A stretch of 64,000 nt of DNA from NCBI RefSeq assembly GCF_013410065.1, contig NZ_JACCCW010000002.1, positions 434,001 through 498,000 of the forward strand. The letters are read 5' to 3'. Every line of letters starts with the position of its first letter. Position 1 is the stretch's first letter. This document shows positions 50,965 through 60,516 of the stretch, one piece after another. The notes under the pieces are model-generated. The model had not been told where the DNA came from and searched no databases. It saw only the letters and a list, made by a program, of their open reading frames with translations. Made by a program: the position numbers and the translations under genes. The DNA is from Granulicella arctica. Its GTDB lineage: Bacteria > Acidobacteriota > Terriglobia > Terriglobales > Acidobacteriaceae.

Positions 50965-52430
50965 CAAGCTCTTCCAATCTCCCGCAACGCAGGATAGATC
51001 TTCCGATACTCCTTATACGCGACCTCCATGACAGCCGCATCGACCGGCTGAATCGTCTCCGCGATCCGCACCGTCGCCGCACACGCTGCCTCAACGCTCG
51101 GCCACGCGCCAACGCCCGTTCCAGCCAGCAGTGCCGCGCCAAACGCGCCGCCCTCTTCTGCCTCCAGCAGCTTCACCGGCTGACCGTAAACGTCCGCCTG
51201 CACCTGCCGCCAAAGCGGTCCACGCGCGCCGCCGCCGCCCAGACGAATCTCGCCAACCGGAATCCCCAGCTCCGCGAACAGCGTCAACGTATCCCGCAGA
51301 CTGAACGCAACGCCCTCCAGCACCGCCCGCACAAAGTGCCCACGCGTATGCGACGCCGTAATCCCCACAAACGCCGCTCGCGCCTGCGCATCGAGATGCG
51401 GCGTCCGCTCGCCAAACAGATACGGCGTCCAGAACAGCCCATCGCTTCCCGCCGGAACCTTCGCCGCCAGCGCCGTCAGCGCATCGTAGCTGCTCTCCGG
51501 CGCAAACGTATCGCGGAAGTACCGCAGGCTCAATCCAGCACCATTCGTCACGCCCATCACATGCCAAAGCCCTGGAGCAGCATGGCAGAACGTATGCATT
51601 CTCCCGAGCCGATCCATCGTCGGGCTGTCTGTAGCTGCAAACACAACGCCGCTCGTCCCAATCGTCGCCGAAACCGTTCCCGGCTTCAGAATCCCCATCC
51701 CGACCGCGCCCGCGCCCTGATCGCCCGCGCCCGCCGCAACCGGAGTTCCCGCAGCCAATCCAGTGGCAGCCGCGCCCGCGTCATCAATCCGAGCGCAGAT
51801 CTCCGGCCCTTCAAACAGCCGCGGCAACCATGCCATCGGAATTCCCGTCGCCTCGGCCATCTCCGAGGACCAGCGTCGATGCGCCACGTCGAGCAGTAGC
51901 GTCCCACTCGCCTCCTGCATATCCATCGCATACTCGCCCGTCATGCGGAAGCGCACATAGTCCTTCGGGCACAATACATGGCGGATCTTCGCAAAGATCT
52001 CCGGCTCATGCTCGCGCACCCACAGCAGCTTGGTCAGGGTAAAGTTCGGCAGCGCCGGATTCGCCGTCAGCTCGATCAGCCGTTCGAAGCCGATCGTCTC
52101 CGTCAGCCAGTCGCACTGCGGCTGTGTCCGCTGATCGCACCAGATCAACGCCGGTCGCAGCACCTCACCCTGCTCGTCGAGCATCACGCACCCATGCATC
52201 TGCCCGGTTAGTCCGATTGCTTCAATCTTCGCGCCATCCGCCGCCGCGAGCGCCCCGCGAATCGCCTCCTGCGCCGCTCGCCACCAGTCCTCCGGCTCCT
52301 GCTCCGCCCAGCCAATCTCGGGCGAGCTGATCGCCGCATGCTCACTCGCCTGAGACGCTACAACGCGTCCCTCCCGGTCAATCACAACCGCCCGTGTTCC
52401 GCCCGTTCCCACATCGATGCCAAGAAACAT
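50964..52430 (-). CDS. xylB: Xylulokinase (FGGY family)
   Basis: 488 residues. The FGGY N-domain opens with FLGIDVGTGGTRAVVIDREG and has LTGQMHGCVMLDEQG, a xylulokinase-type segment, and WCDQRTQPQ. The C-domain shows GAGDQGAGAVGMGI and EVGEIRLGGGGARG-like sequence near the end. Length is as for E. coli XylB (484). It phosphorylates D-xylulose. Relatives for ribulose or other ketoses are possible. It precedes the oxidoreductase with a one-base overlap; no xylA follows in the window. Confidence 0.93.
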   Translation of the reverse strand: MFLGIDVGTGGTRAVVIDREGRVVASQASEHAAISSPEIGWAEQEPEDWWRAAQEAIRGALAAADGAKIEAIGLTGQMHGCVMLDEQGEVLRPALIWCDQRTQPQCDWLTETIGFERLIELTANPALPNFTLTKLLWVREHEPEIFAKIRHVLCPKDYVRFRMTGEYAMDMQEASGTLLLDVAHRRWSSEMAEATGIPMAWLPRLFEGPEICARIDDAGAAATGLAAGTPVAAGAGDQGAGAVGMGILKPGTVSATIGTSGVVFAATDSPTMDRLGRMHTFCHAAPGLWHVMGVTNGAGLSLRYFRDTFAPESSYDALTALAAKVPAGSDGLFWTPYLFGERTPHLDAQARAAFVGITASHTRGHFVRAVLEGVAFSLRDTLTLFAELGIPVGEIRLGGGGARGPLWRQVQADVYGQPVKLLEAEEGGAFGAALLAGTGVGAWPSVEAACAATVRIAETIQPVDAAVMEVAYKEYRKIYPALREIGRA

Positions 52431-52745
52431 CCTGCGTCCTCACCCTTCTTTCAGCCTGATGAGCAGTGTATCGATAAACAGGCGGTTTGGAACAATGCTG
52501 AAACGCATCAGTAAAGGGGATTTACCCAATTGCAAACAGAACAGGATGCAATGAGCCGGATGGTCCATAGGGAAAGCTTGCGAGTTTCAAATCTGTACTG
52601 AGTTTTTTTTGAAGAATTGTTTCTGGTGGATGCATCATATTGAATACCGGATGTTTGAGTGACCAGACAAAGGCGGAAGTGTGCCAGTCGGGAGCGCAAA
52701 TGGGTTTCCCGGACTCAAAACTGAGGTACAGGTACCATTACCGTT
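52431..52745. other. Intergenic region upstream of the TolC-like gene
   Basis: About 315 bp between divergent xylB and tolC-like genes. It must contain both promoters, but I see no convincing -35/-10 pair or known operator. A partial GGTAC repeat (GAGGTACAGGTACC) lies 25 bp before the tolC-like start. Confidence 0.5.
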
Positions 52746-54254
52746 ATGACGCAAAGAAAAACAGCGCGAAGCCAACGTGTGACGTGTGCTCTCGGGCTTC
52801 TCCTCTTCGCGGGGTATCAGGCAAGCGCACAGTCGAGCGCCAGCTCTTCGGCAACCGCGCCGTCTACGGCCTCGGGAACGAGCTCGACCATCCCGCAGTC
52901 GCAATCGCAGCTCTCCAATGCCTCCGGCTCCAACGGCTCCCAAGTCACCTCGGACTCCTTCAAGGGGTCGATCATCGAGGGAAAGGCAACCGACGGTGTC
53001 CTCGACCTCTCGCTCGATGAAGCCATCCAGCGCGGCCTCCGCACCAACCTCGGCCTGATCCTTCAGACCTCCTCGCAGAAGAACGCCAGCGGCCAGCGGC
53101 TGGAGCAGCTTCAGGCGCTCCTTCCTACAGCGAACGGTGCAGCTTCCTACTCCGTCGAGCAGATCAATCTCGCTGCGGAAGGTATCAAATTTCCTGGCCT
53201 CAATCCAATCATCGGACCCTTTCAGGTGATGGACTTCCGCGCCTACCTGACTCAGAATCTCGTCAACGTTCCCGCGCTCCAGAACTACATCGCCGCGAAG
53301 CACAGCTTCCAGGCTGCCAAGTTCACGGCGGAGGATGCTCGCGACATGGTCGTCCTCACCGTCGGCAACGCCTATCTGCTCTGCATCGCGGATCAGTCGC
53401 GCATTACCGCGGTCAACGCCGAGCTGGCCACCTCCAAGCTCTCGCTCGATCAGGCAACCGCCGCGCACGACGCTGGCACCAGTCCGCGGCTTGACGTGCT
53501 CCGTGCGCAGGTGGACTACCAGAACGAGCAGCAGACCCTGATCGCCACGACCAACGATCTCGCCAAGGCAAAGCTTGCGCTGGCACGCACCATCGGCCTT
53601 CCGCTCGACCAGCAGTTCCGCCTCACCGATTCGGAGCCATATCAGTCGCTTGATACCATCGACCCGCAGGCTGCCTTCGATCAGGCGCTCAAGGGTCGTA
53701 AGGATCTCGCAGCCGCCTCCGAACAGGTGAAGTCAGCCAGCGCGCAGAAGACTGCAGCCTGGACCCAGCAGCTTCCCACGGCGACTGTAAGCGGCGACTT
53801 CGGCGACGAGGGAACGACGATCGGGCACTCGCACAGCACCTATAGCGCGACCGGCACCATCAACGCGCCGATCCTGCAAATCGCCAAGACACGCGGCGAC
53901 GAGCAGGTCGCCTCCGCGCAGTATGAGACGGCCAAGGCGAAGTACTCCGATCAGATCCAGCAGGTCAATGCGGACATCCGTGACAGCATCCTCGACATCC
54001 GCTCTGCGGCACGACTCGTCGAAGCCGCTCAATCGAATGTCGATCTGGCCACCGAAGCGCTTAGCGAGGCGCAGCAGCGCTTCCACTCCGGCGTCTCAGA
54101 CAACCTGCCCGTTTCACAGGCCCAGTCGCAGACCGAGCAGGCCAACGACCAATACATCAGCGCGCTCTACCAGCACAATGTTGCGAAGCTCTCGCTCGCA
54201 CGTGCCCTCGGCATCGCGCAGACCAACTACAAAGACTATCTGGGAGGAAAGTAA
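52746..54254 (+). CDS. TolC-family outer membrane efflux protein
   Basis: 502 residues with a signal peptide (LGLLLFAGYQASAQ). A Ser/Thr-rich linker (30-65) precedes the OEP repeats: DLSLDEAIQRGLRTNLGL opens the first half and NQLEQ-type helices follow. In the second half LAAASEQVKSASAQKTAAWTQQLPT and VDLATEALSEAQQRFHSGVSDNLPVSQAQ are typical. It forms the trimeric outer membrane channel. An EmrA-like adaptor gene follows after 2 bp, so both act together. The inner-membrane pump is not adjacent. Confidence 0.93.
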   Translation: MTQRKTARSQRVTCALGLLLFAGYQASAQSSASSSATAPSTASGTSSTIPQSQSQLSNASGSNGSQVTSDSFKGSIIEGKATDGVLDLSLDEAIQRGLRTNLGLILQTSSQKNASGQRLEQLQALLPTANGAASYSVEQINLAAEGIKFPGLNPIIGPFQVMDFRAYLTQNLVNVPALQNYIAAKHSFQAAKFTAEDARDMVVLTVGNAYLLCIADQSRITAVNAELATSKLSLDQATAAHDAGTSPRLDVLRAQVDYQNEQQTLIATTNDLAKAKLALARTIGLPLDQQFRLTDSEPYQSLDTIDPQAAFDQALKGRKDLAAASEQVKSASAQKTAAWTQQLPTATVSGDFGDEGTTIGHSHSTYSATGTINAPILQIAKTRGDEQVASAQYETAKAKYSDQIQQVNADIRDSILDIRSAARLVEAAQSNVDLATEALSEAQQRFHSGVSDNLPVSQAQSQTEQANDQYISALYQHNVAKLSLARALGIAQTNYKDYLGGK

Positions 54255-54256
54255 CT

Positions 54257-55498
54257 GTGGCAGATCAATCGGAACAGCAGCAGAGCAAGAAGGATGAGAA
54301 CAACAACGAAATCGAACCGGCAGAGAAGAAGTCCCGGCGTCGTTTCATCATAATCGCCGTTGTCATCCTGCTGGTGCTCATCGCGGGCCTCTTTTACTGG
54401 CACTCCACGTACTCCGAAGACACCGACGACGCTCAGGTGGATGGCGATCTCTATCAGGTAAGCTCGCGCATCACCGGTCAGGTCATCAAGGTCTATGTCG
54501 AGGATAACCAGAAGGTCGAAGCCGGCGCTCCGATCGCCGACATCGACCCCAAGGACTACCAGGTAGCGCTCGAACAGGCTCAGGCCACTCTGGCAAGCTC
54601 GCAGGCCGCCTATTTGCAGGCCGACGTCAACGTCCCCATCACCAACGTCAGCAGCCGCACGGACATCAGCACCAGCGGCAGCGCTGTGCTGAGCGCCCAG
54701 GCCGCAATCGCCCAGGCGCAGAAGCAGGCCCAGGCCGCTTCTGCCCGGGTCGATCAGGCCAAGGCAAACGCTGTGAAGTCGCGTCTCGACGTCGAGCGGT
54801 ACACTCCGCTCGTCCAGAAGGACGTCATCTCGAAGCAGCAGTATGACGCAGCGGTCGCGACCGATGCAGGCAACACAGCGGCTGTCCTCGACGCGCAGGC
54901 CACGTTGCTCGCGCAGCAAGCAGCGGTCTCGCAGGCCGATGAAAAGCTCGCCCAGGCCCGTTCCACGGCGTCGCAGTCTCGGAGCAACGGTCCGCAGCTG
55001 GTTCGTGTGCAGCAGGCTCTGGCGAACTCGCAGTTGGCGCGAGTCAAAGAGGCTCAGGCACAGGTCGATCAGGCAACGTTGAACCTCAGCTACGCCCACA
55101 TCACCGCGCCAGTCACCGGCATCGTCAGCAAGAAGAACGTCGTCGTCGGCGCTAACCTGAGCATCGGGCAGGACCTTCTCACCATCGTGCCGCTTACAAA
55201 CCTCTGGGTGACCGCTAACTTCAAAGAGACGCAGCTCGACAAGATGAAGTCCGGCCAGAACGTTACCATCAAGGTCGACGCCCTTGGCGGCCGCAAGTTC
55301 TCCGGCAAGGTCACTCAGATCGGCGGAGCGACCGGCTCGAAGCTCTCGCTCTTCCCGCCTGAGAACGCCACCGGCAACTACGTCAAGGTCGTGCAGCGCA
55401 TCCCGGTTCGCATCGACTTCACCAACCTGCAGCAGGAGGATGGCGACTATGCGCTTCGTCCCGGTTTCTCCGTCACCCCCGAAGTTGCCGTCAAATAG
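54257..55498 (+). CDS. HlyD/EmrA-type membrane fusion protein
   Basis: 413 residues from a GTG two bases after the tolC-like stop. A charged cytoplasmic N end (30 residues) leads to one membrane helix (FIIIAVVILLVLIAGLFYW). The lipoyl-like half DAQVDGDLYQVSSRITGQVIKVYVEDNQ follows, a long coiled coil rich in Gln/Ala, then the second half YAHITAPVTGIVSKKNVVVGANLSIGQ and a beta-barrel domain. It bridges pump and outer channel. EmrA-like members serve MFS exporters, but no emrB gene follows. Confidence 0.92.
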   Translation: MADQSEQQQSKKDENNNEIEPAEKKSRRRFIIIAVVILLVLIAGLFYWHSTYSEDTDDAQVDGDLYQVSSRITGQVIKVYVEDNQKVEAGAPIADIDPKDYQVALEQAQATLASSQAAYLQADVNVPITNVSSRTDISTSGSAVLSAQAAIAQAQKQAQAASARVDQAKANAVKSRLDVERYTPLVQKDVISKQQYDAAVATDAGNTAAVLDAQATLLAQQAAVSQADEKLAQARSTASQSRSNGPQLVRVQQALANSQLARVKEAQAQVDQATLNLSYAHITAPVTGIVSKKNVVVGANLSIGQDLLTIVPLTNLWVTANFKETQLDKMKSGQNVTIKVDALGGRKFSGKVTQIGGATGSKLSLFPPENATGNYVKVVQRIPVRIDFTNLQQEDGDYALRPGFSVTPEVAVK

Positions 55499-55542
55499 CG
55501 GTTCCTGGGTTTGAGTAAAACGCAGCATGCAGCGAAAGAAAG

Positions 55543-55572
55543 CCCAGCTCCCGCAAAAGAGCTGGGTTTTTT
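55543..55572 (+). terminator. Rho-independent terminator after the EmrA-like gene
   Basis: CCCAGCTC (55543-55550), 8-nt loop, GAGCTGGG (55559-55566), then six T. Typical strong terminator. Confidence 0.92.
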
Positions 55573-55691
55573 CTGCCTCCATATGAGGGGATGCGCATCG
55601 AACCATCCCGGTCTATCATCTACTTACTACTCAGCAGAGAATTACCTGTGCTGGTGTAGAAATAGCTATATTTCGTGCCAAGAAATCTTAT

Positions 55692-56693
55692 ATGCCCATC
55701 GCTCTCGCCTTCTTCGTCCAGTATGCGTACGGAATCCTCTTCCTCTGGGTTCTGGTGGAGCAGCTTGGCATCCCGATCCCTAGCATTCCGGTCCTGCTCA
55801 CCGCAGGCACGCTCAGCGCGACCCACAGGATTCACGCCTCCTACGCGCTTTTGGTCGTTCTCGCCGCATGCCTGCTCGCGGACAGCATCTGGTATTTGCT
55901 TGGACGCCGCTACGGCAATCGCATCCTCAACCTGCTCTGCCGCCTCTCACTCGAGGCTGACACCTGCGTCGCCAAGACAGAGGGCTACTTCACGCGGCGC
56001 GGCCCCGTTACGCTGCTCTTCGCCAAGTTCGTTCCCGGCCTCTCCACCGTTGCCGCGCCCATCGCCGGACAGACCGGCATGCCTTACGGCCGCTTCTTCC
56101 TCTATGACCTGGCCGGTTCCGTCATCTGGGCCGAAGCATATCTCCTCGCCGGCCGCTTCTTCGGAGATATTGCCAAAAAAAGCGCACCCTTCTTCCACGT
56201 CCTCAGCCACTTTGCCTTCGCCATCTTCGTCCTGATGGTCCTCGGTTTCATGGCCTACCGCGTCTTCAAGCAGCGCCGCTTCCTCACGCAGGTCCGTGCC
56301 ATGCGTCTTGAGCCGGAGGAGCTGAAGGAGATGATCGACAAGGCTGCGGCAGCGGGCAACATTCCGCCCTTCATCGTCGATCTTCGCCATCCGCTCGACT
56401 ATCTGCCCGATCCTCGCGTCCTTCCCGGAGCTGTTCGCATCTCTCCGAACGAGATCGCCTTGCATAACGAAAAGATCCCGCGCGACCGGGATGTGATCCT
56501 TTACTGTACCTGTCCTAACGAAGAGACCAGCGCCAAGGTCGCCATGCAGCTCCAGAAGGTCGGCGTCTATCGCGTCAGACCGCTGCATCGAGGCTTCGAC
56601 GGGTGGAAAGAGGCCGGGTTTCCCCTTCATCACTACGTCGAGCCCACCGCAGTCGAGCAAAGCGCCGCGTCCAAGTTGATCGCAGCAATCTAA
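55692..56693 (+). CDS. DedA-family membrane protein fused to a rhodanese domain
   Basis: 333 residues. The first ~200 form a DedA/SNARE-associated domain with about five hydrophobic segments; FAKFVPGLSTVAAPIAGQTGMPYGRFFLYDLAGS is the family's core region (FxR/KFxPGxR with Ser replacing the last Arg). From about residue 215 a rhodanese domain follows, with DLRHPLDYLPDPRVLPGAVRI and the active-site-like YCTCPNEETSA (Cys272/Cys274). DedA proteins flip undecaprenyl phosphate or other lipids; the rhodanese part suggests sulfur or thiol chemistry at the cytoplasmic face. Confidence 0.9.
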   Translation: MPIALAFFVQYAYGILFLWVLVEQLGIPIPSIPVLLTAGTLSATHRIHASYALLVVLAACLLADSIWYLLGRRYGNRILNLLCRLSLEADTCVAKTEGYFTRRGPVTLLFAKFVPGLSTVAAPIAGQTGMPYGRFFLYDLAGSVIWAEAYLLAGRFFGDIAKKSAPFFHVLSHFAFAIFVLMVLGFMAYRVFKQRRFLTQVRAMRLEPEELKEMIDKAAAAGNIPPFIVDLRHPLDYLPDPRVLPGAVRISPNEIALHNEKIPRDRDVILYCTCPNEETSAKVAMQLQKVGVYRVRPLHRGFDGWKEAGFPLHHYVEPTAVEQSAASKLIAAI

Positions 56694-56781
56694 ACTTGCC
56701 CCAGCCTCAAAAATTAATCATCGGCTAGCCACCAGTTGGAGCTATTCTTGCGGTCACGTCCCTGATCCAGGAGCTCAACCC

Positions 56782-58023
56782 ATGACGACACAGAAGCAAC
56801 CCCTCAAGCACAAGAAGAAGCATCCCGCTCCATCGAGCCCCGGCAGCCAACCCGTCTTCGCCCAGCCGAAGCCCTCGCCCGATCCCACCGGCTTCAAAGA
56901 TCCCGTCACCGACCAGAACGATCAGGGCCTCAACACGCTCGAAGCTGTGCCCGTTCCAACCAACGGTGCAGTCGAGCCCATCCTGACCCTCCAGCAGATC
57001 TACGGCAGCGCGGGAGCAGCTAAAGCTGCGGCCATTCAGACATCCGGTCAGATCGTATTCCACTCCGTTGGCGACACCGGCAGTGTCTCCGGTCCCACGA
57101 CCCAATCTCTTGTCGCAGACAAGATGGTGACTGACTTTACCGAAGCCAATCCTGCCGACATTCCATCCTTCTTCTACCATCTTGGCGATTACGTCTATTA
57201 CTTCGGCGAAGCCACCTACTACTACGACCAGTTCTACGAGCCCTACCGCGATTACCCCGCGCCCATCCTCGGTGTCCCCGGCAACCACGATGGTGTCGTC
57301 TATGCGGCTGACTCCGCGCCTACGCTCGCCGCCTTTCTCGCCAACTTTTGCACCGCCGCTCCCACGCAAGCGCCAGATGCAGGCGGCCTGCTTCGTACCA
57401 CGATGATTCAGCCCGGCGTTTACTTCACCTTCGAGGCGCCTTTTGTGCGCATCCTCGGCCTCTACAGCAACGTCCTCGAAGATCCCGGCGTCATCTCAGG
57501 CCAGAACGGGCAGAACACAATCCTCGATAACCGACAGGTTGCCTTCCTTACTGCTGCGCTCGAACGCATCAAGAGCGAAAACTTTACCGGAGCCATCCTT
57601 ATCGCTGTCCATCACCCGCCCTTTACCGGAGGCGCAGCGCACGGCGGAAGCCCGCTCATGCTAGCCGACATCGACAGTGCCTGCACCGCTGCCGGAGTCT
57701 GGCCGCACGCTGTCCTCTCGGGCCACGCGCACAACTACCAGCGCTACACCCGCACGATCAACGGCCTCCAGATCCCGTTCCTTGTCGCTGGCTGCGGCGG
57801 ACACTCGCCACTCTCGGCTATGCGAGGCATCTATCGCACGCCGTATGTGATCGACAGCACGCTCACGCTCGAAAGCTACGACGCCACGGACTACGGCTAT
57901 CTCCGCATCCTCGTCAATGCAGAGACAATGGCCATTGAGTTCCACCCCGAAAGCGACGGCGGCACTACCAAAACCCCCAATGATGTCGTCACCATCACCC
58001 TCGCGACACACTCCATAAGTTGA
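56782..58023 (+). CDS. Calcineurin-like metallophosphoesterase
   Basis: 413 residues. Metal motifs: GDTGS near 95, HLGDYVYY, PGNHDGV, VHHPPFTG and SGHAHNYQRY. The N-terminal 60 residues are Lys/Pro-rich and have no clear signal peptide, although related purple acid phosphatase-like enzymes are exported. It probably dephosphorylates phosphate esters. It lies 88 bp after the DedA-rhodanese gene on the same strand; cotranscription is possible. Confidence 0.88.
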   Translation: MTTQKQPLKHKKKHPAPSSPGSQPVFAQPKPSPDPTGFKDPVTDQNDQGLNTLEAVPVPTNGAVEPILTLQQIYGSAGAAKAAAIQTSGQIVFHSVGDTGSVSGPTTQSLVADKMVTDFTEANPADIPSFFYHLGDYVYYFGEATYYYDQFYEPYRDYPAPILGVPGNHDGVVYAADSAPTLAAFLANFCTAAPTQAPDAGGLLRTTMIQPGVYFTFEAPFVRILGLYSNVLEDPGVISGQNGQNTILDNRQVAFLTAALERIKSENFTGAILIAVHHPPFTGGAAHGGSPLMLADIDSACTAAGVWPHAVLSGHAHNYQRYTRTINGLQIPFLVAGCGGHSPLSAMRGIYRTPYVIDSTLTLESYDATDYGYLRILVNAETMAIEFHPESDGGTTKTPNDVVTITLATHSIS

Positions 58024-58026
58024 GCC

Positions 58027-58743
58027 TCAACTACCCAGCCGAAAGTTGACTGTAATCGTCGTCTGCACCTCGACCGGCGCGCCGTTCAGCAGAAATGGCT
58101 GATACCGCGCCGCTCGGATCGCATCGATCGCGGCTGACTGTAGCATCGCAGCTCCGCTGACCACATGCAGGCTCTCGATGCTCCCCGTCTTCGAGATCAC
58201 CGCCTCCACCACGACCGTTCCCTCAACACGCGCCGCCTTTGCGATCTGCGGATAGACAGGACGGATCGGTGTCAACAGCATCCCCGTCGACACGCCCGCC
58301 GATACGCGCACCGGCCCGATCGTCTTCTCAGGAGCAACACGCACTACAGGACTCGTCGTGCTATCGGCAAGACCCAGCAGCGTGCCCTGCGGCGAACCCA
58401 TCTCCTTGAACGAGACAGCCGAGGTATTCGGCTCAGGTGACGTATCAATACTGTTCGGCGTAATACGAGGAACGGTCAGCATGCGGCCCAGCACAGGGAC
58501 GACCGATGCCATCGCGCTCGAAGCTCGCTGCACAACGGTCCTCGGAGGAGTCGGCGGAGCAGGTGTAGGCGCTATCAGCTTCAGCGCATTCATCCGGTCT
58601 GGCAACGACTCCGTATGCAGCAGTGGAATGGCGACCAACAGGGAAGCGAGCGTTGTCTGCACAACGATAGAAGCAGCCGTTGTCCATCGCCCACGCGGCG
58701 ATACTCCATGATGTTGCGACTCAAACAGACTGTCCTCAAACAT
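58027..58743 (-). CDS. TonB-like energy-transducer protein (C-terminal TonB domain)
   Basis: 238 residues. One membrane helix near residues 22-42 (ASIVVQTTLASLLVAIPLL) is followed by a Pro-rich stretch (IAPTPAPPTPPRTVV) and a C-terminal TonB domain RPVYPQIAKAARVEGTVVVEAVISKTGSIESLHVVSG. Acidobacteria carry many such proteins. It could energise a TonB-dependent receptor or play a structural role; no exbB/exbD or receptor gene is in the window. It is convergent with the phosphoesterase and divergent from the ubiD-like gene. Confidence 0.9.
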   Translation of the reverse strand: MFEDSLFESQHHGVSPRGRWTTAASIVVQTTLASLLVAIPLLHTESLPDRMNALKLIAPTPAPPTPPRTVVQRASSAMASVVPVLGRMLTVPRITPNSIDTSPEPNTSAVSFKEMGSPQGTLLGLADSTTSPVVRVAPEKTIGPVRVSAGVSTGMLLTPIRPVYPQIAKAARVEGTVVVEAVISKTGSIESLHVVSGAAMLQSAAIDAIRAARYQPFLLNGAPVEVQTTITVNFRLGS

Positions 58744-58915
58744 AAGGCACCTCCAGCCATCGGATCAGGTGCGCATCTGCGAGGAATGCGTCCGTAGCAA
58801 TAGACACCGCCGAAGCCTCGAAAGGTTCCACGACGATGCAACCGCGCATTCATCGCTGCCCGCAACGCAGTACCATGAAGAAGCAGCCCGCAGCACCATG
58901 CGGCAGGAGAGGGAA

Positions 58916-60505
58916 TTGGCCTACACAGATCTACGCGACTTCATCAAGCAGTTGGACAAAGCCGGAGAACTCAAGCGCATCACCGTCGAGGTCGACCCCA
59001 TCCTCGAGATGGCCGAGGTCGCAGACCGCGCCTCCAAGCTCGGCAAGGGAACACCCAAGGCTGGTGGTCCAGCGCTCCTCTTCCAAAACGTCAAAGGCTA
59101 TCCCGGCTCCACTGTGCTGATGAACCAGTTCGGTAGCGAAGCTCGTATGAAGCTCGCCCTCGACGTCGACTCGCTCGACGGCATTGCTGACCGCATTCGC
59201 ACTCTCTTGCATCCACAAACTCCCACGAGCATGATGGACAAGCTCAAGATGCTCCCGATGCTCGCGGAGGTTGGCAGCTTCTTTCCCAAGGTCATCTCAG
59301 CAAAAGACGCAGCCTGCAAGCAGGTCATCCATAAGGGCGAAGACGTAAACCTGCTCGACCTTCCCATTCTCAAGACCTGGCCGCAGGATGGCGGACGCTT
59401 CATCACGCTACCGTGTGTCATCACGCGTGACCCGAAGTCCGGCAAGCGCAACGTCGGCATGTATCGCATGCAGGTCTACGACGAGCGCACCACCGGCATG
59501 CACTGGCAGCGTCAGAAGGTCGCCGCCGAACACATGCGCGACCGTCTCCGCGCTGCGTCTCCTGATCTTGCCAGTCGCGTCGACCTGATGGCTCTCACCG
59601 CAGGCGGCACCACGGCGGCATCATCTACCGAAAGCCTCAGTGCGCACACCATTACCAAGCTCCGTGAAGACCGCATGGAGGTCGCCGTCGCCATCGGCAC
59701 CGACCCAGCCATCACCTTCTCTGCCATCGTCCCCGCGCCTCCCGAGGTCGAGGAGTGCCTCATCGCTGGCTTCCTTCGCCAGAAGCCCGTAGAGCTCGTC
59801 AAAGCCGAGACGGTCGACCTCGAAGTCCCCGCCCACGCCGAGTACATCCTTGAGGGTTATGTGCAGTTGGGCGAGTTGAGAACCGAAGGCCCCTTCGGCG
59901 ATCACACCGGCTTCTACACCATGCAAGATGAGTACCCCGTCTTCCATCTCACGGCGATCACCCACCGCAAGGATCCCATCTACGCCGCTACCGTCGTCGG
60001 CAAGCCTCCCATGGAGGACGCCTGGATGGGCAAGGCTGTCGAGCGCATCTTCCTGCCCCTCATGCAACTGACGCTGCCCGAGATCGTCGATGTAAATCTT
60101 CCCGCCGAAGGTGTCTTCCACAACCTCATGATCGTCTCGATCCGCAAGTCCTATGCCGGACACGCCCGCAAGATCATGAACGGCATCTGGGCCATGGGAC
60201 AGGCGATGTTTACCAAGTGCGTCATCGTCGTCGACGAGGACTGCGATGTGCAGGACGTCGCCGAGGTCACCCTCCGCGTCGCCAACAACATCGATCCCGA
60301 GCGCGACATCCAGTTCACCCTTGGTCCTGTCGATTCGCTCGACCACGCCAGTCGTCTGCCCAACTACGGCAGCAAGATGGGCATCGACGCCACCCGCAAA
60401 TGGGCAGCCGAAGGCTTCACACGCCCCTGGCCGCCCATGCTCAAGATGGACCCTGCCGTGACCGCAAAGATCGATCAGCTTTGGAAAAAGCTCGGGATCG
60501 AATAG
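58916..60505 (+). CDS. UbiD-family prenylated-FMN decarboxylase
   Basis: 529 residues from a TTG at 58916, preceded by AGGAG at 6-base spacing. This start gives AYTDLRDFIKQLDKAGELKRI, aligned with the start of E. coli UbiD (KYNDLRDFL); ATGs at 58898 and farther upstream are less supported. Core features include HKGEDVNLLDLPILKTWPQD, EGPFGDHTGFYT and the acidic residues of the catalytic region. Family role: decarboxylation in quinone synthesis (ubiquinone, or menaquinone by the futalosine route) or of aromatic acids. No ubiX in the window. Confidence 0.9.
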   Translation: MAYTDLRDFIKQLDKAGELKRITVEVDPILEMAEVADRASKLGKGTPKAGGPALLFQNVKGYPGSTVLMNQFGSEARMKLALDVDSLDGIADRIRTLLHPQTPTSMMDKLKMLPMLAEVGSFFPKVISAKDAACKQVIHKGEDVNLLDLPILKTWPQDGGRFITLPCVITRDPKSGKRNVGMYRMQVYDERTTGMHWQRQKVAAEHMRDRLRAASPDLASRVDLMALTAGGTTAASSTESLSAHTITKLREDRMEVAVAIGTDPAITFSAIVPAPPEVEECLIAGFLRQKPVELVKAETVDLEVPAHAEYILEGYVQLGELRTEGPFGDHTGFYTMQDEYPVFHLTAITHRKDPIYAATVVGKPPMEDAWMGKAVERIFLPLMQLTLPEIVDVNLPAEGVFHNLMIVSIRKSYAGHARKIMNGIWAMGQAMFTKCVIVVDEDCDVQDVAEVTLRVANNIDPERDIQFTLGPVDSLDHASRLPNYGSKMGIDATRKWAAEGFTRPWPPMLKMDPAVTAKIDQLWKKLGIE

Positions 60506-60516
60506 CAGCGGTTTCT

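Noticed and set aside
50790..51899. 369-codon plus-strand frame opposite xylB
   Set aside because: Arg/Ser/Pro-rich shadow; xylB is well supported on the minus strand.
54236..55606. 456-codon minus-strand frame opposite the EmrA-like gene
   Set aside because: Low-complexity Leu/Arg/Asp composition; the plus-strand product has the full HlyD architecture.
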